From: Thermoplasmata archaeon
Lineage (GTDB): Archaea; Thermoplasmatota; Thermoplasmata; Lutacidiplasmatales; UBA184
Length of the DNA stretch: 64,000 bases
Direction of reading: 5' to 3'
NCBI GenBank assembly: GCA_022749815.1
Contig: JAKIWV010000001.1
Location: forward strand, 1-64,000
Shown here: piece by piece, positions 24,317 to 34,895 of the stretch
Position numbering within the stretch: the first letter of the stretch is position 1
Layout of the letters: the number at the start of each line of letters is the position of its first letter
Notes under the pieces: model-generated
Told to the model about the DNA's origin: nothing
What the model saw: the letters and a program-made list of their open reading frames with translations, nothing else
Databases searched by the model: none
Position numbers and translations under genes: made by a program

Positions 24317-26950
24317 GTGAACGACCAAATCGGGCGGCTGATTCGGAGACTCAAGGAGCCACTTCCGCTGTTCATATTGGTCAACATTCCTCTCTTGTTT
24401 GCGTTCTACGACGCCTGGAACCTCAGCACCATCCTGTACGCGTCCAGCTATCTTTCCATCGGACTGAACCCCTACCACTACCACAACGAGATCCCGGGGG
24501 GCCTTCCCATTCAGGCCCTCGGACTGGTCGCGTACTACGGGTTTCAAGCCTTCCATTGGAACTACGTCGCCGCCGCCGCGTTGCTCAAGGTCGTGTTCAT
24601 GGTCCTGACGTATCTCTCGGGCCTTACGCTATCCCGAGTGGCGAAGCTCGAGGGTCTCGAGTATCATCGGAAGATACTCTACGCATTCGTTCTCAATCCG
24701 TTCATTCTGTTTGTGAACGACGTCTGGGTGGAGACCGACGTCATCATCATCTTTCTCTACCTCCTCGGGTACGTATCCCTCTATTACGGCTGGCAGAAGG
24801 GAGGGGAGCTCCGGTACCTCGTCCTGGGGGCTCTTCTGCTCAGTCTGGCCTTCCTGAGCTACTACTCCGTCGTACTCCTGCTCCCTACCCTGATCCTCTA
24901 TCGAGCTACGAACCGACAGAAGATCCAAACGCTGCTGGCTTTCCTCGGCATGGGAGGACTGCTCAGCATCCCGGTCATCTTGTTCAAGCTGAGTTCCGTG
25001 GGGACGCTTGCGGCCGGCCTTCAAGCCCCGGGAACCGGTGTGAGTCCGTATTCGGCATTCAACCTACTGGCACCATTCTCGGGGGACGCCCTCGGCGTGA
25101 TCGAACGCGCGTCCCTGATTATCGTGCTCGTCTCGTCAGTGATCATCCCGATTGCGTTGAAGAAATATGGTGTGAAGGAGCCCGGCAGCCTACTGGTCAC
25201 GTATTCGGCAGCGTTCTTGTTCTTCGTGAACACCGTCCCCAGCGACAATCTTGTTCTACTGGTCGGCCTCCTCTTGCTGGCCCTCATTTCTCTCCGAAGG
25301 GCGTCCCTTTCATATCGGCAGATCTTTGTTCTGCAGCTCTTCCTCCTCCCGCAGTTCATCATCGCGGAAATGCTCAATGGGGCCGGTGGTGCCACGGGAG
25401 TCTTCTATTGGTCGTACTCCCTGTTTCACGCTGCGCCGAACGTTTTCCGCCTCCTGGGCGACGGACCGGTCTGGAAGGCGCTGATCCTCGCGTACCTAGT
25501 GTCGTTCAGCCTTACAGTGCGCTACTTTCTCATTGCCAACCAACCCGGTCGTCCCGTATCCGTAGAAGCTCCCCCCGTCCCACTCACGCCGATCTCAGCC
25601 CGTCGACCCAGCGGTCGTCGCTCGCAAGCCGTCTCCGCAGTCCTCCTCGTGACGATTCTTCTCCTCGGAGCCTTGATTCCCTCGGCGCTCGCTGCCGACC
25701 CTCGGATCGGCGCGACATCCGCTTCCGTAGTCGGGTTCAATCCGGGTCTCTTCGTCCCGCTCGAGTACACCAACGAATGCGCGGGACTGCCAGAGTGTGC
25801 CTACCCCTTGTCCGCTCCTGGCTCGTATCAGGTCAGCACCTCCCAACCCGTTGTCTCCTTCGCCTCAACCGCCGTACCTATCGGACTCTATCGGAACCTG
25901 ACCAATCAATCGTTCATGATCAACCTGACAGCCAGCGCGCAGTGGGGGGCCGGCATTCAAGCCCCGTCTCTGCTGGATGTGGTCAATGGTTCCGCGTTTT
26001 ACGCGGGCCTCGGGAACGTAATGGCGGTCAATAACAGCTCCGCAGTGATCCCCTCGAATTCCAGCGTCTACACTTCAGTGGCGCTTGGCTCAACCCCCCT
26101 GTTTTCAGTTCCGAGTGAGATCTTTCAACTCAACGGCACGGGAGGGCTGTCGTACGGTCTTACTCCCGCCGCGTTGCCGGGCCACGAGCTATTGTTTGGC
26201 ACCAAGCTCGACAACTCGTCCGCAAAGACGACCGCCCTCTGGGATGTCAACGTAGGAAAAGTCGCCTACGACGCATTCATCCTAGGCAACCGCTTCGTGC
26301 TGGGGAATAGTTCCAGCCCCAACGGCCCTTGGCATTTCGAAACCACGCAATTTCGCTCCCCGGCGAATCGATGGTTGGTTACCGGGTTCGAAGTGACTGC
26401 CAATGGAACGAATCTCACCGGGTTCGTGAACGGGCTGACCCTTACCGAACCCTGGAACATGACTGCGGCGTCAACCGCCCAGTTGATCGTAGGGAAGTCC
26501 GGCATTTTCTCTAATGCGTTCCCCCCCTCGCCCTCGAGTTCGATCGTCGGTAACGTAACGAATCTGTATTCTGCGCCGATCAACGGGTCACTGTTCGCTC
26601 AGACGGCCTACGTGTGGACGGCGCTGTCTGGCACGCTGTCGACCTTTGGGTCGAACGGCACGGTAGCGGTCGCCCTATCGGGGACCAGCGAGCTGGCTAC
26701 GCTGCGGGTGGGCCCCCGAGTCATGCCCGTCGGCCCACTCCACGATTTGTGGATAGGGAAGCTGTCGGATGCACCAAATTCCCTGACTGTCGCCTTCGGG
26801 TCGCTAAGGATCAGCCCTCACTCGTCCGAGCCCAACCTTGAATTGATTGTCGTCGACTTTGCAGTGCTCATTCCTCTGGTCCTTTCCGTTTGGTGCCTGT
26901 ACCCCCTGTTGGAAAGGAGACTCTCGAGTAAGCACACTGCGAGTCGGTGA
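24317..26950 (+). CDS. GT-C-like membrane glycosyltransferase fused to a C-terminal extracytoplasmic beta-sandwich (LamG-like) domain
   Basis: Many TM helices; AFVLNPFILFVNDVWVETDVIIIFLYLLGY; long sequon-rich C-terminal domain closed by a TM helix. Same layout as 7620-10241. Confidence 0.77.
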   Translation: MNDQIGRLIRRLKEPLPLFILVNIPLLFAFYDAWNLSTILYASSYLSIGLNPYHYHNEIPGGLPIQALGLVAYYGFQAFHWNYVAAAALLKVVFMVLTYLSGLTLSRVAKLEGLEYHRKILYAFVLNPFILFVNDVWVETDVIIIFLYLLGYVSLYYGWQKGGELRYLVLGALLLSLAFLSYYSVVLLLPTLILYRATNRQKIQTLLAFLGMGGLLSIPVILFKLSSVGTLAAGLQAPGTGVSPYSAFNLLAPFSGDALGVIERASLIIVLVSSVIIPIALKKYGVKEPGSLLVTYSAAFLFFVNTVPSDNLVLLVGLLLLALISLRRASLSYRQIFVLQLFLLPQFIIAEMLNGAGGATGVFYWSYSLFHAAPNVFRLLGDGPVWKALILAYLVSFSLTVRYFLIANQPGRPVSVEAPPVPLTPISARRPSGRRSQAVSAVLLVTILLLGALIPSALAADPRIGATSASVVGFNPGLFVPLEYTNECAGLPECAYPLSAPGSYQVSTSQPVVSFASTAVPIGLYRNLTNQSFMINLTASAQWGAGIQAPSLLDVVNGSAFYAGLGNVMAVNNSSAVIPSNSSVYTSVALGSTPLFSVPSEIFQLNGTGGLSYGLTPAALPGHELLFGTKLDNSSAKTTALWDVNVGKVAYDAFILGNRFVLGNSSSPNGPWHFETTQFRSPANRWLVTGFEVTANGTNLTGFVNGLTLTEPWNMTAASTAQLIVGKSGIFSNAFPPSPSSSIVGNVTNLYSAPINGSLFAQTAYVWTALSGTLSTFGSNGTVAVALSGTSELATLRVGPRVMPVGPLHDLWIGKLSDAPNSLTVAFGSLRISPHSSEPNLELIVVDFAVLIPLVLSVWCLYPLLERRLSSKHTASR

Positions 26951-27288
26951 GCGCCTCTCTGGACACTACGGAGCCTCGGGCGCGCCAAGAGCCCGTGCTA
27001 CGGCGATCCTGTGCTTCAGGAACGACACTTGGGCGCCGGCCCGTGCTCCTTTCCTGAATCGGTGGGAGTTCTAGAGGGTGGCCGAACTCAATTCCCAGCT
27101 CGGCCTGTAGCCGTTCATTTCAGCCGAGGGCGTGGCACAACTCGCCCGGTTCTCCAGTGATTTTCGGTCGATTCGACGAGCGAGGGAAGTTCCATCGCGA
27201 TTCGGGAGGCGTGACGGTCGAGCGGTGGCAGTTGCGGCCCGTGCGGCGCAGGAACGTTCTTTAGGTCCATTCTGCAACTGAATTGCGA

Positions 27289-28128
27289 ATGAAGGTGGTG
27301 ATCCCGGCCGCCGGGTTGGGGGCAAGGTTCCTCCCGGCGACGAAGAGCATGCCAAAGGAAATGCTGCCGGTCCTGGACCGGCCGATCATACAATACGTCG
27401 TGGAGGAGGCCGTCGCCGCCGGCGCGGATGACATCATGATCATCACCGGTCGGAACAAGCGAGCGATCGAGGACCAGTTCGATTACCATCCCGAGTTCGG
27501 CGACCACCCCGCCTTGAGGGCCCTCGACGTGCTCACCCAGCAGGCGGATCTGTTCTTCGTGCGGCAGCGGCGCCCTCGTGGACTGGGTGACGCCGTGGTC
27601 TGTGCGGCGCGTCACGTCGGCCGGGAGCCGTTTGGGGTGCTTCTGGGGGACACCATTCACCTCTGCCGCGTTCCCCTCATGCGACAACTGCACGACCGCT
27701 TCGTGGAACTGGGATCCCACTCCAGCGTCATTGCGGTTGAGCGGGTCTCCGATTCGAAGGTCTCCGACTACGGAATTGTGGCGGGGGAGGAGGTTCGGCC
27801 CGGGGTGATAGACGTTCGGAGCGCCATCGAGAAACCTACCCTGGCAGAGGCCCCGAGCCGTTTCGGGATCACGGGCGCCTATTGGCTGACCCCCACTGTG
27901 TTTGATTGCATCCGGAGGACGGCTCCCGGACGGAATGGCGAGATCCATCTGACCGATGCCCTGACACTCCTCCTCCAGCAAGAGCACGTCTACGCGGTGA
28001 CCTTCGAAGGTACCCGGTACGACATCGGAGACCCGCTGCTCTGGTTGAGGGCCAACATTGAATTCGCCCTTCGAAACCCCCAGCTTCGCGATCAAGTCCT
28101 CGCATTGCTCCGCTCCGAGGCCGCATGA
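27289..28128 (+). CDS. galU: UTP--glucose-1-phosphate uridylyltransferase
   Basis: MKVVIPAAGLGARFLPATKSMPKEMLPVLDRPIIQYVVEEAVAAG; IITGRNKRAIEDQFD; GLGDAVVCA; LLGDTI. Confidence 0.95.
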   Translation: MKVVIPAAGLGARFLPATKSMPKEMLPVLDRPIIQYVVEEAVAAGADDIMIITGRNKRAIEDQFDYHPEFGDHPALRALDVLTQQADLFFVRQRRPRGLGDAVVCAARHVGREPFGVLLGDTIHLCRVPLMRQLHDRFVELGSHSSVIAVERVSDSKVSDYGIVAGEEVRPGVIDVRSAIEKPTLAEAPSRFGITGAYWLTPTVFDCIRRTAPGRNGEIHLTDALTLLLQQEHVYAVTFEGTRYDIGDPLLWLRANIEFALRNPQLRDQVLALLRSEAA

Positions 28129-29132
28129 GCCGGAGGGCCCTCATCTCCGGCGCGGCGGGATTTCTCGGTTCCCACCTGGTCGACCGTCTCCTACAGGATG
28201 GTTGGCACGTTGTCGGAGTGGACAATCTCTCGAGTGGCCGCTTGCTGAACCTGAAGGGGGCTCGCGAGAGGCCGGAGTTCCGCTTCCTCCGGGCGGATCT
28301 ACGGAGGCCGGTTCGCCTTCCGAGCGCGGATGTCATCTTCCATCTGGCTTCCCCCGCCTCGCCTCCCCAGTACCAAATGGACCCCATCGGTACATTGGAA
28401 GTCAACGGATTCGGCACGAGCCAACTCCTGGCCAACGCGCGCCGCGATTCCTCGCGGTTCGTCCTCGCGTCGACGTCCGAAGTCTATGGAGATCCCCAGG
28501 TCCATCCTCAACCGGAGGAGTACTGGGGGCATGTCAATCCGATCGGTCTCCGGTCCTGTTACGACGAGGGCAAGAGATTCGCCGAGGCGCTCGCAACGGC
28601 GTGGCACCGCCAGCGGGGGGTAGACGTCCGCATCGCTCGCATCTTCAACACGTATGGTCCTCGAATGGCGCTGGACGACGGCCGCGTAATCTCGACATTT
28701 CTCGGACAAGGGTGGAAGGGCGACCCGATCACAGTGCAAGGCCGAGGCCGGCAGACGAGGTCGTTCTGCTACGTGGATGACCTGGTGGATGGCCTCGTCC
28801 GCATCGCCGAGGTCCCTCCGATAGACGGACCCGTGAACCTGGGGGACCCACGGGGTGAGCTCTCGGTACTCCGCCTCGCTCAACTCGTCCGGGAGATGAC
28901 CGGTGGCCGATCACAGATCGTATTTGTGCCGCGCCCCCCGGACGACTCCGAACAACGACGACCGAACATTCGACGTGCCCGAAGGCTCCTCCACTGGGCC
29001 CCGACGACCTCACTTCCCCAGGGTCTCCAGCGCACCGCCAACGCGGTCGCGCGAGAACTGCAGGAACGAGGCCTCGGACGCGGAAGGACGAATCCATCCA
29101 GGAAGACGCCACGACGGAAAGGGATCCGATGA
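28125..29132 (+). CDS. Extended SDR, UDP-glucuronate decarboxylase (UDP-xylose synthase)-like
   Basis: RRALISGAAGFLGSHLVDRLL; VDNLSSG; FHLASPASPPQYQMDPIGTLEVN; STSEVYGDP; SCYDEGKRFAEAL; RIFNTYGPRMALDDGRVISTF. ATGA overlap with galU. Confidence 0.9.
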   Translation: MSRRALISGAAGFLGSHLVDRLLQDGWHVVGVDNLSSGRLLNLKGARERPEFRFLRADLRRPVRLPSADVIFHLASPASPPQYQMDPIGTLEVNGFGTSQLLANARRDSSRFVLASTSEVYGDPQVHPQPEEYWGHVNPIGLRSCYDEGKRFAEALATAWHRQRGVDVRIARIFNTYGPRMALDDGRVISTFLGQGWKGDPITVQGRGRQTRSFCYVDDLVDGLVRIAEVPPIDGPVNLGDPRGELSVLRLAQLVREMTGGRSQIVFVPRPPDDSEQRRPNIRRARRLLHWAPTTSLPQGLQRTANAVARELQERGLGRGRTNPSRKTPRRKGIR

Positions 29133-29329
29133 TCGCGCGCAGCAACGCGTCACCGCGGCTGAGGATCGGCATCGTGGGGGTGGGTCACGGCGGGCGGGCC
29201 ACCGGACTCGCCTTCGCAGCGCACGGAAGGTACGTTGTCGGGTTCGATACAGATCCGGACCTGCGCGCCTCAATAACGGTTCCCTCAATAGATCAAGCGG
29301 CGAGTCAGGGGTCGGGTGCTCCGGCGTGA
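29129..29329 (+). pseudogene. N-terminal remnant of a UDP-glucose/nucleotide-sugar 6-dehydrogenase
   Basis: RIGIVGVGHGGRATGLAFAAHGRYVVGFDTDPDLRASI matches the UGD N-terminal Rossmann start, but the ORF stops after 66 aa. Both boundaries keep ATGA/GTGA overlaps with neighbours. Confidence 0.7.
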
Positions 29330-30216
29330 CTCCTCGCCTTCCCCCGCCCCCCACGCAGGGCGTGACCGAGACCTCCTTATCCCACCGCTTCCTCGGGAAC
29401 GAGCCGGGGGGAGAGGCCGATCGACTCGAGAAACCTGTGATTCGCGAGGGACCCGGGAATCCCCTCGAAGACGTCACCCTCGTCATTCCTAGCCGTAACG
29501 AGGCGGGCGCTATCGCGCAGGTGGTACGCGAATGGTGGGGTTCACGGCCCCCGGGGATCAAGACAGAGATTCTCGTTGTCGACGATGGGAGCACCGATGC
29601 CACCCCGGAAATCCTCCGTGAACTGCAACGGGAGATCCCGCTCCGGGTAGTGCGGAACACCCGCTCCCTGGGGTACGGCGAATCTCTCAAGATCGGCGTA
29701 CGGCAGACCCGGACCCCCTGGGTAGCCTTCACAGACGGGGATGGACAGTACGACCCTAGGGATCTTCCGACGTTACTGAATCTAGTGCGAATCGGCAATG
29801 ACATGGCCATCGGGATCCGCACACCGCGGCAGGACCCCTTCCTGCGGAAGGTCGTCTCACGCGTCTTCCGCTTGTTCCTCTCCGTCTTCTTCGTGCTGCG
29901 CGCCCAGGACCCGACGGTAGCCCTCCGGGTCGGTCGGACGGAGGTCGTACGATTCATCTCCGAGCAGACCCGGTACATGAACGGGGCTTTCCTGAACGAG
30001 TTCATGGTGCGCTTGGACCAGGGCGGGTATCGTTACGCCGAAGCACCGATCCGGCATCGCGCTCGTCGGTGGGGAGAGAGTAAGAACGTGCCCCACTGGC
30101 TTCTGCCGAAAGTGTCAGTGCAGCAGATCATCGCGCTCGTTCGTCTGTGGCGGGAATTCCATCGTCTCGGAGTGGACAGATCGGCCTCCGCCCCTCTCTC
30201 CACCGAGAGCCCGTAG
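29326..30216 (+). CDS. GT2 family glycosyltransferase, dolichyl-phosphate-sugar synthase-like
   Basis: VTLVIPSRNEAGAIAQVVREWW...VVDDGSTDATPEIL...VAFTDGDGQYDPRDLPTLL. GTG start overlaps the UGD-remnant stop. Confidence 0.88.
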   Translation: MTPRLPPPPTQGVTETSLSHRFLGNEPGGEADRLEKPVIREGPGNPLEDVTLVIPSRNEAGAIAQVVREWWGSRPPGIKTEILVVDDGSTDATPEILRELQREIPLRVVRNTRSLGYGESLKIGVRQTRTPWVAFTDGDGQYDPRDLPTLLNLVRIGNDMAIGIRTPRQDPFLRKVVSRVFRLFLSVFFVLRAQDPTVALRVGRTEVVRFISEQTRYMNGAFLNEFMVRLDQGGYRYAEAPIRHRARRWGESKNVPHWLLPKVSVQQIIALVRLWREFHRLGVDRSASAPLSTESP

Positions 30217-30283
30217 CCCAAGCGGCTCATCTCAGAGTCTTCGCCCGGCTCCCGCCGGCCCCAGTCTCTTGGTACACCGAGTC

Positions 30284-31474
30284 CTAACCGCGCAGGCTGC
30301 GCTCGGGGAGCGCCTCCCGGATAAGTTGCAGGAAGCGTTCCGCCATAAGTGGGAAGCCAAACTGGGCTTCGATCCGGGCCCGGGCCGCCTGCCCCATTCG
30401 ATGGGCCGTTGGCTCGTCGTTCAGCATACCAGTTACCGCTCGCTTCAGGGCTTCCTCATCTCCTCGAGCCACGAGCACGCCGGACCGGCCGTTCTCGATG
30501 AGCTCGGCGGAGCCTCCCCCGTCGTACATGACGACGGGACGACCGGAGGCCATCGCTTCCGCCGCTACGAATCCGAAGGGCTCGTCCCAGAGTCCGGGAA
30601 CGACGACCAGGTACGCCGCACGGAACAGCTCCGCGAGCTCCAGGTGCGAAAGGTACGGGGTTCCCTCAATCAGTTCGTCCCCGGGGTCGTTAAGAATCCG
30701 AAATCGAACCTCGGGGAACTGAGCGTGCACCGCACGCGCCAAGCGAACGAAATGGGCGTATCCCTTCCGCTCCTGCCTCGAACGAGCCACCGGGTAGAGA
30801 ACCACCTTGGGACCCCCTCCCCACGGCTCCGCCCGAAACAGACCCGTGTCCACGCCGTTGTGGATCACCCGCACGTTGGTGTAGCCCGCCGCGGTGAGGA
30901 CCTGGCCCGCGAACACGCTGTTTGCCACCAGCGCGTCCGCCTGGGACAGCGCGGAGGGACGCAACAGAAGCTTCGAGTAGAGGGCGAGCGCCAGAGGAGG
31001 GGAAAGTACGGGAACGGGCAGACCCAGGTTCGGCGACATGTCGGCTCGAGAAATGTGTCGCAGGCACTTCATGAACCCCGGACTTGAACACACGCCCACT
31101 CCGTCGATGTAACGGGTCCCGATGGGGCAGGTCGGCCAGTAGATCTGCACGCACACGAACACCGGAACCCCCTCCTTCCGGGCGGCGATGACCCACGAAC
31201 AATCGAAGTCGAACCCTGCGAGTACGGCGTCGGGCCTCAACTCTCGAAGTCGACGACGATACCGAGCGACGCGCCAGGGCTCGGCGTCATACGGGACGAA
31301 GGCGAGCCGTGCAAGTTCCGAAAGGGTCCGGCGGGATCCTTCCCTCAGAACTTTCACTCCCCTCTGCATGAGTCCGCGCATCAGAAGCTCCGCGAACACC
31401 GGCTCACCTCCCGTCCAATCCGGCGCCAGTACCGCGCCGGCGTAGAGGACCCGAAGATCCCTTCCGTCAGCCAT
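30284..31474 (-). CDS. GT4 family glycosyltransferase
   Basis: LRVLYAGAVLAPDWTGGEPVFAELLMRGLMQRGVKV...PGLWDEPFGFVAAEAMASGRPVVMYDGGGSAELI. Confidence 0.92.
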   Translation of the reverse strand: MADGRDLRVLYAGAVLAPDWTGGEPVFAELLMRGLMQRGVKVLREGSRRTLSELARLAFVPYDAEPWRVARYRRRLRELRPDAVLAGFDFDCSWVIAARKEGVPVFVCVQIYWPTCPIGTRYIDGVGVCSSPGFMKCLRHISRADMSPNLGLPVPVLSPPLALALYSKLLLRPSALSQADALVANSVFAGQVLTAAGYTNVRVIHNGVDTGLFRAEPWGGGPKVVLYPVARSRQERKGYAHFVRLARAVHAQFPEVRFRILNDPGDELIEGTPYLSHLELAELFRAAYLVVVPGLWDEPFGFVAAEAMASGRPVVMYDGGGSAELIENGRSGVLVARGDEEALKRAVTGMLNDEPTAHRMGQAARARIEAQFGFPLMAERFLQLIREALPERSLRG

Positions 31475-33713
31475 GCGCTTGGTACCAGGCCGAGTACGGG
31501 GCCAGCGCCGGAAAAGCGGGATCGGGGAAGACCCCGGTGACCACTTGCTTCGCCCAATGGGCGAGGGCCGTGTCGTTGGACGGGTAGTACAGCACCTCAG
31601 GGAAGGCGGACTGGAGATCCGGCCGATGATTGTAGACGTTGAAGAGCACCGCGAGTGGCAGCAGCCCGGGTCCCACGTACCGGAGGAGGGAGGGGGCGAG
31701 CGGGACTAAGAAGTCACGGAACGGGTTTTCGGTCACGCCGGAAGTGGTCGCCCAGCCGGCCAGGACGGTCAAGTTCGTACCGAGTATTCCGACCGCTGGA
31801 GTCCGGGCCGCCAGCATTTCGATCAGGCTGGCCGGTGTCGACAGGTTCCAGCGGTACAGTGAAATAGACACGTCGGAAGCGGCGGGGATCCGGCTCATGA
31901 AGTCCGAAATGACGTAGCTCATGCCGGACGGGAACGCGGCGGGATTCGGGATTGGAACGCTGCTGATGAACCAACCGGAGCCGTTCAACAGGAGCCCCTC
32001 CAGCTGAGACGAGTTCGAGACCAGAAGGGATCCGGTCTGGAAAAACGTCGGTCCCTGGGTCGTGTAGATGATGGTCGAGGGTATTGGCCTCGCGTTGACC
32101 CAGTATTGTGCCGAGCCACAGTAGACGGCGGTAGGGCCCGGATCACTAGTCGCGACGACGTCAGACGAGTTCCGATGACCAACAACGTACTCCGCGGCCA
32201 ACTGATAGTTGAGCTGGGGGGTCCGCCAGAGGGCGGAGGGATTGACCGGGTCCAGGGAAAACGCAACCCACGGCACGAGGCTATCCGCCGGTGACGCCGT
32301 CCTCGACCCGTATATCGTTACGTTGGACGGTGCCACGACGCCGGGGAGGACCAGTACCACGACAACCGCGATGCCGAAGAGGGCCGGGACGACTCCGCGC
32401 AGGTGCGGGCCCCCCTGTAAACGGGGGGAGAGAAATCGGATCGTCCGCTGGCAGAGTTCGACAATCGCCAACGAGGCGACGAGGAACAAGAAGAACAGAA
32501 GGGGAACGATGTGGCGCTCGTATGCCGCGTGTGACACGAACGGGGCCGCCCCAGATACTGGGGTCGGCCCGTTGGTCAGGGACGCAAACAGACTGACACT
32601 CAGGAAGCCGGAGATGCAGAACGCCGCGAGTGCAATTTCGATCGGATTTCGTCGGCCAGTAATGAACACGGCCCCCAAGCCCGCGAGGGCGATGACGCCG
32701 GGGTAGTACTCGAGGAGGTACGGTCCGAAGGTGTTGCTCCATGCCAGGGGATGCGGCGGGAATCCCACCAGCCGAGTGAACGCCACCGCGTAGGCCAATT
32801 CGAGGGGCTTCTGAAGGACCACAACAAGGCCCACCATCGCCCCGAGAATCGCAAGAAGAACCCATGGTCGATACCGGTACGGGATGATCCGTGCGGAGGA
32901 GGGCTCGGTCGGTGAAACGGTCGGAGCCGGCCGTCCGAACCATCGTTTTATCGGTTCCCATCCAGCGGCGAGGAAGTACACCAGCCCGGCCGCTAGGATT
33001 CCCGGGAGGTAGAGCAGGAACAGAGAAAGGCTCGCGAGCCCCGCAAAAACTGCGAGCACGACCATGCCGAGCACGCAGGCGGTTCGCAAGCGTCGACTGC
33101 TTGCGTAGTGCCAAGTCATTGCCAGGAGGAATCCGAGGGCCAGTAAGACCACCAAGAGCATGTACCACCTCGCCTGACGGGACCAAGCAATGTACTCGGA
33201 AGAGAACGCAAGCATCGCGGCGAGCGCTATCCCGACGTACCGGTCCCGAAGCCGTGCGCCAACCGAATAAGCCAGCGGGATCAGCGCGATACCGAGGAGA
33301 GCCGATGGGAGCCGAAACGCGAGGTTCGTGGCACCAAGAACCCGAATTGAGAGTGCCTCCAAGTACGGATACAATGGTTCCCAGTTGTTGATCACGTGTT
33401 GGGAGACGATGATAGGGTAACCGTGTTTCAGCACGCTGAAGGCGAGGAGCGTCGATTGGGCCTCATCGGTCCAGATGGAGACACCACCGAGGTCGTGGAG
33501 CCGGTCGTAGCCTCCGACCAGCACGAAGCCAAGTATCACCAGAAGGGTTAGCCCATTCGGATTTACCAGCCAGTGGAACGCCGAAGCGCGGGTGGACTCA
33601 GTCGGAGCAACGGAGATTGAGTCCTGATTCGCGCCATTCGTCGTGGGAGCCTCCAGTGCTGAGCCTGCACCCTGCACCCCCGTCGAGACAGCCTGCCCTT
33701 CCTCGGACCTCAC
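31467..33713 (-). CDS. GT-C / ArnT-PMT-like polytopic membrane glycosyltransferase
   Basis: RLHDLGGVSIWTDEAQSTLLAFSVLKHGYPI (luminal acidic-loop pattern); LGATNLAFRLPSALLGIALIPLAYSVG; about 10 TM segments. Confidence 0.85.
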   Translation of the reverse strand: MRSEEGQAVSTGVQGAGSALEAPTTNGANQDSISVAPTESTRASAFHWLVNPNGLTLLVILGFVLVGGYDRLHDLGGVSIWTDEAQSTLLAFSVLKHGYPIIVSQHVINNWEPLYPYLEALSIRVLGATNLAFRLPSALLGIALIPLAYSVGARLRDRYVGIALAAMLAFSSEYIAWSRQARWYMLLVVLLALGFLLAMTWHYASSRRLRTACVLGMVVLAVFAGLASLSLFLLYLPGILAAGLVYFLAAGWEPIKRWFGRPAPTVSPTEPSSARIIPYRYRPWVLLAILGAMVGLVVVLQKPLELAYAVAFTRLVGFPPHPLAWSNTFGPYLLEYYPGVIALAGLGAVFITGRRNPIEIALAAFCISGFLSVSLFASLTNGPTPVSGAAPFVSHAAYERHIVPLLFFLFLVASLAIVELCQRTIRFLSPRLQGGPHLRGVVPALFGIAVVVVLVLPGVVAPSNVTIYGSRTASPADSLVPWVAFSLDPVNPSALWRTPQLNYQLAAEYVVGHRNSSDVVATSDPGPTAVYCGSAQYWVNARPIPSTIIYTTQGPTFFQTGSLLVSNSSQLEGLLLNGSGWFISSVPIPNPAAFPSGMSYVISDFMSRIPAASDVSISLYRWNLSTPASLIEMLAARTPAVGILGTNLTVLAGWATTSGVTENPFRDFLVPLAPSLLRYVGPGLLPLAVLFNVYNHRPDLQSAFPEVLYYPSNDTALAHWAKQVVTGVFPDPAFPALAPYSAWYQAHG

Positions 33714-33857
33714 TCTCGATCCTCAAAGGCGAATCCCGCCTCATCATTAGATAGTCGAGGGAAGGACATTAGCTTGAATGCGGAATGAAACCAGAAGTCG
33801 GTTTGGGTAGCTGCGGAAAGCATACGTCACTGGCTTCTGTAGCGGGTTCGATCCGTC

Positions 33858-34895
33858 ATGCTGGAGGATCCTCTGGTCAGCATTGTCCTGCTGAATTACA
33901 ACGGGAGGGCACTGAGCCAGTACTGGGAATCCGTGTTCAAGGAATCCTACGCCAACAAGGAAGTCATCTTCGTCGACAATGCCTCCGTGGACGGCAGCGC
34001 GGCGTCGTTCCTCGCGCTCGCTGCGGCCTATCCCCAGATTCGCTCCCGGTTCATCGTGCTGCCAGAGAACGTCGGGTATTCTCAGGGAAATAACGAAGGA
34101 GTCAAGTACGCACAGGGCAAGTTCATCTGTCTTCTCGGTAGCGACGTCGCGGTAGACTCTAACTGGATTCGGCCCGTTCTGGAGGCTTTCGAGAGCGATC
34201 CGGCGATCGGATGCGTCCTTCCCGCCATCTTCAGAATGGAGGATCACACCGTACCGGACCGCCCGTGGACGGAAATGGATCCGTTCGGGTTCACCCATCG
34301 GCTGGAAGCGACGGGTGCCCCCGTCCAACCGGTCTTCTTTGCCGAAGGGACCTCGATGTTCCTCCGACGAAGTTTGCTAGACCGGCTCGGTTACCTATTT
34401 CCCTCGGAATATTTCACCATGTTCGAGGACGTCGACTTCTGCTGGAGGGCCCGGCTTCAAGGGTTCTCCTCCGTCGTGGCATCGCAATCGCGTGTGTTTC
34501 ACGTTCGGGGCGGCACGGAAACCGGCGTCCTGCTGAAGAAGAACCCTCGGGCGATACGTTCCGGAACCAGGAACCGACTCGCTACCATGTTTACCAATTA
34601 CTCGACCTCCCACCTCGGATGGTTTCTACCCATCACTTTCCTCATGGAAATCGTGATGGCCGGGGCGTTCTGGGCACGCGGCATGCGCTTCGAGAGCCGA
34701 GCCACCCTGAACGGCGTCGCCGCCTTTCTCCGCGATATTCCAACCTTGCGGAATCGCCGGGCCGCTGTACAAGGGAGCCGCGTCGCCTCGGACAAGGAGA
34801 TCTTGTCGCAAATGGCGGACCCCATCCAGGCACCGAAATACTTGTTCGGTCAGTGGGGCGAGCTCGGTCGCTTACGGATCGGCTCGTTACGGTAG
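33858..34895 (+). CDS. GT2 family glycosyltransferase
   Basis: PLVSIVLLNYNGRALSQYWESVFKESYANKEVIFVDNASVDGS...ENVGYSQGNNEGVKYAQGKFICLLGSDVAVD. Confidence 0.92.
   Translation: MLEDPLVSIVLLNYNGRALSQYWESVFKESYANKEVIFVDNASVDGSAASFLALAAAYPQIRSRFIVLPENVGYSQGNNEGVKYAQGKFICLLGSDVAVDSNWIRPVLEAFESDPAIGCVLPAIFRMEDHTVPDRPWTEMDPFGFTHRLEATGAPVQPVFFAEGTSMFLRRSLLDRLGYLFPSEYFTMFEDVDFCWRARLQGFSSVVASQSRVFHVRGGTETGVLLKKNPRAIRSGTRNRLATMFTNYSTSHLGWFLPITFLMEIVMAGAFWARGMRFESRATLNGVAAFLRDIPTLRNRRAAVQGSRVASDKEILSQMADPIQAPKYLFGQWGELGRLRIGSLR

Noticed and set aside
24151-26034. 627-aa plus-strand ORF
   Set aside because: Overlaps the well-supported GT-C gene in another frame; composition (Arg/Ser/Pro-rich) indicates a shadow ORF.
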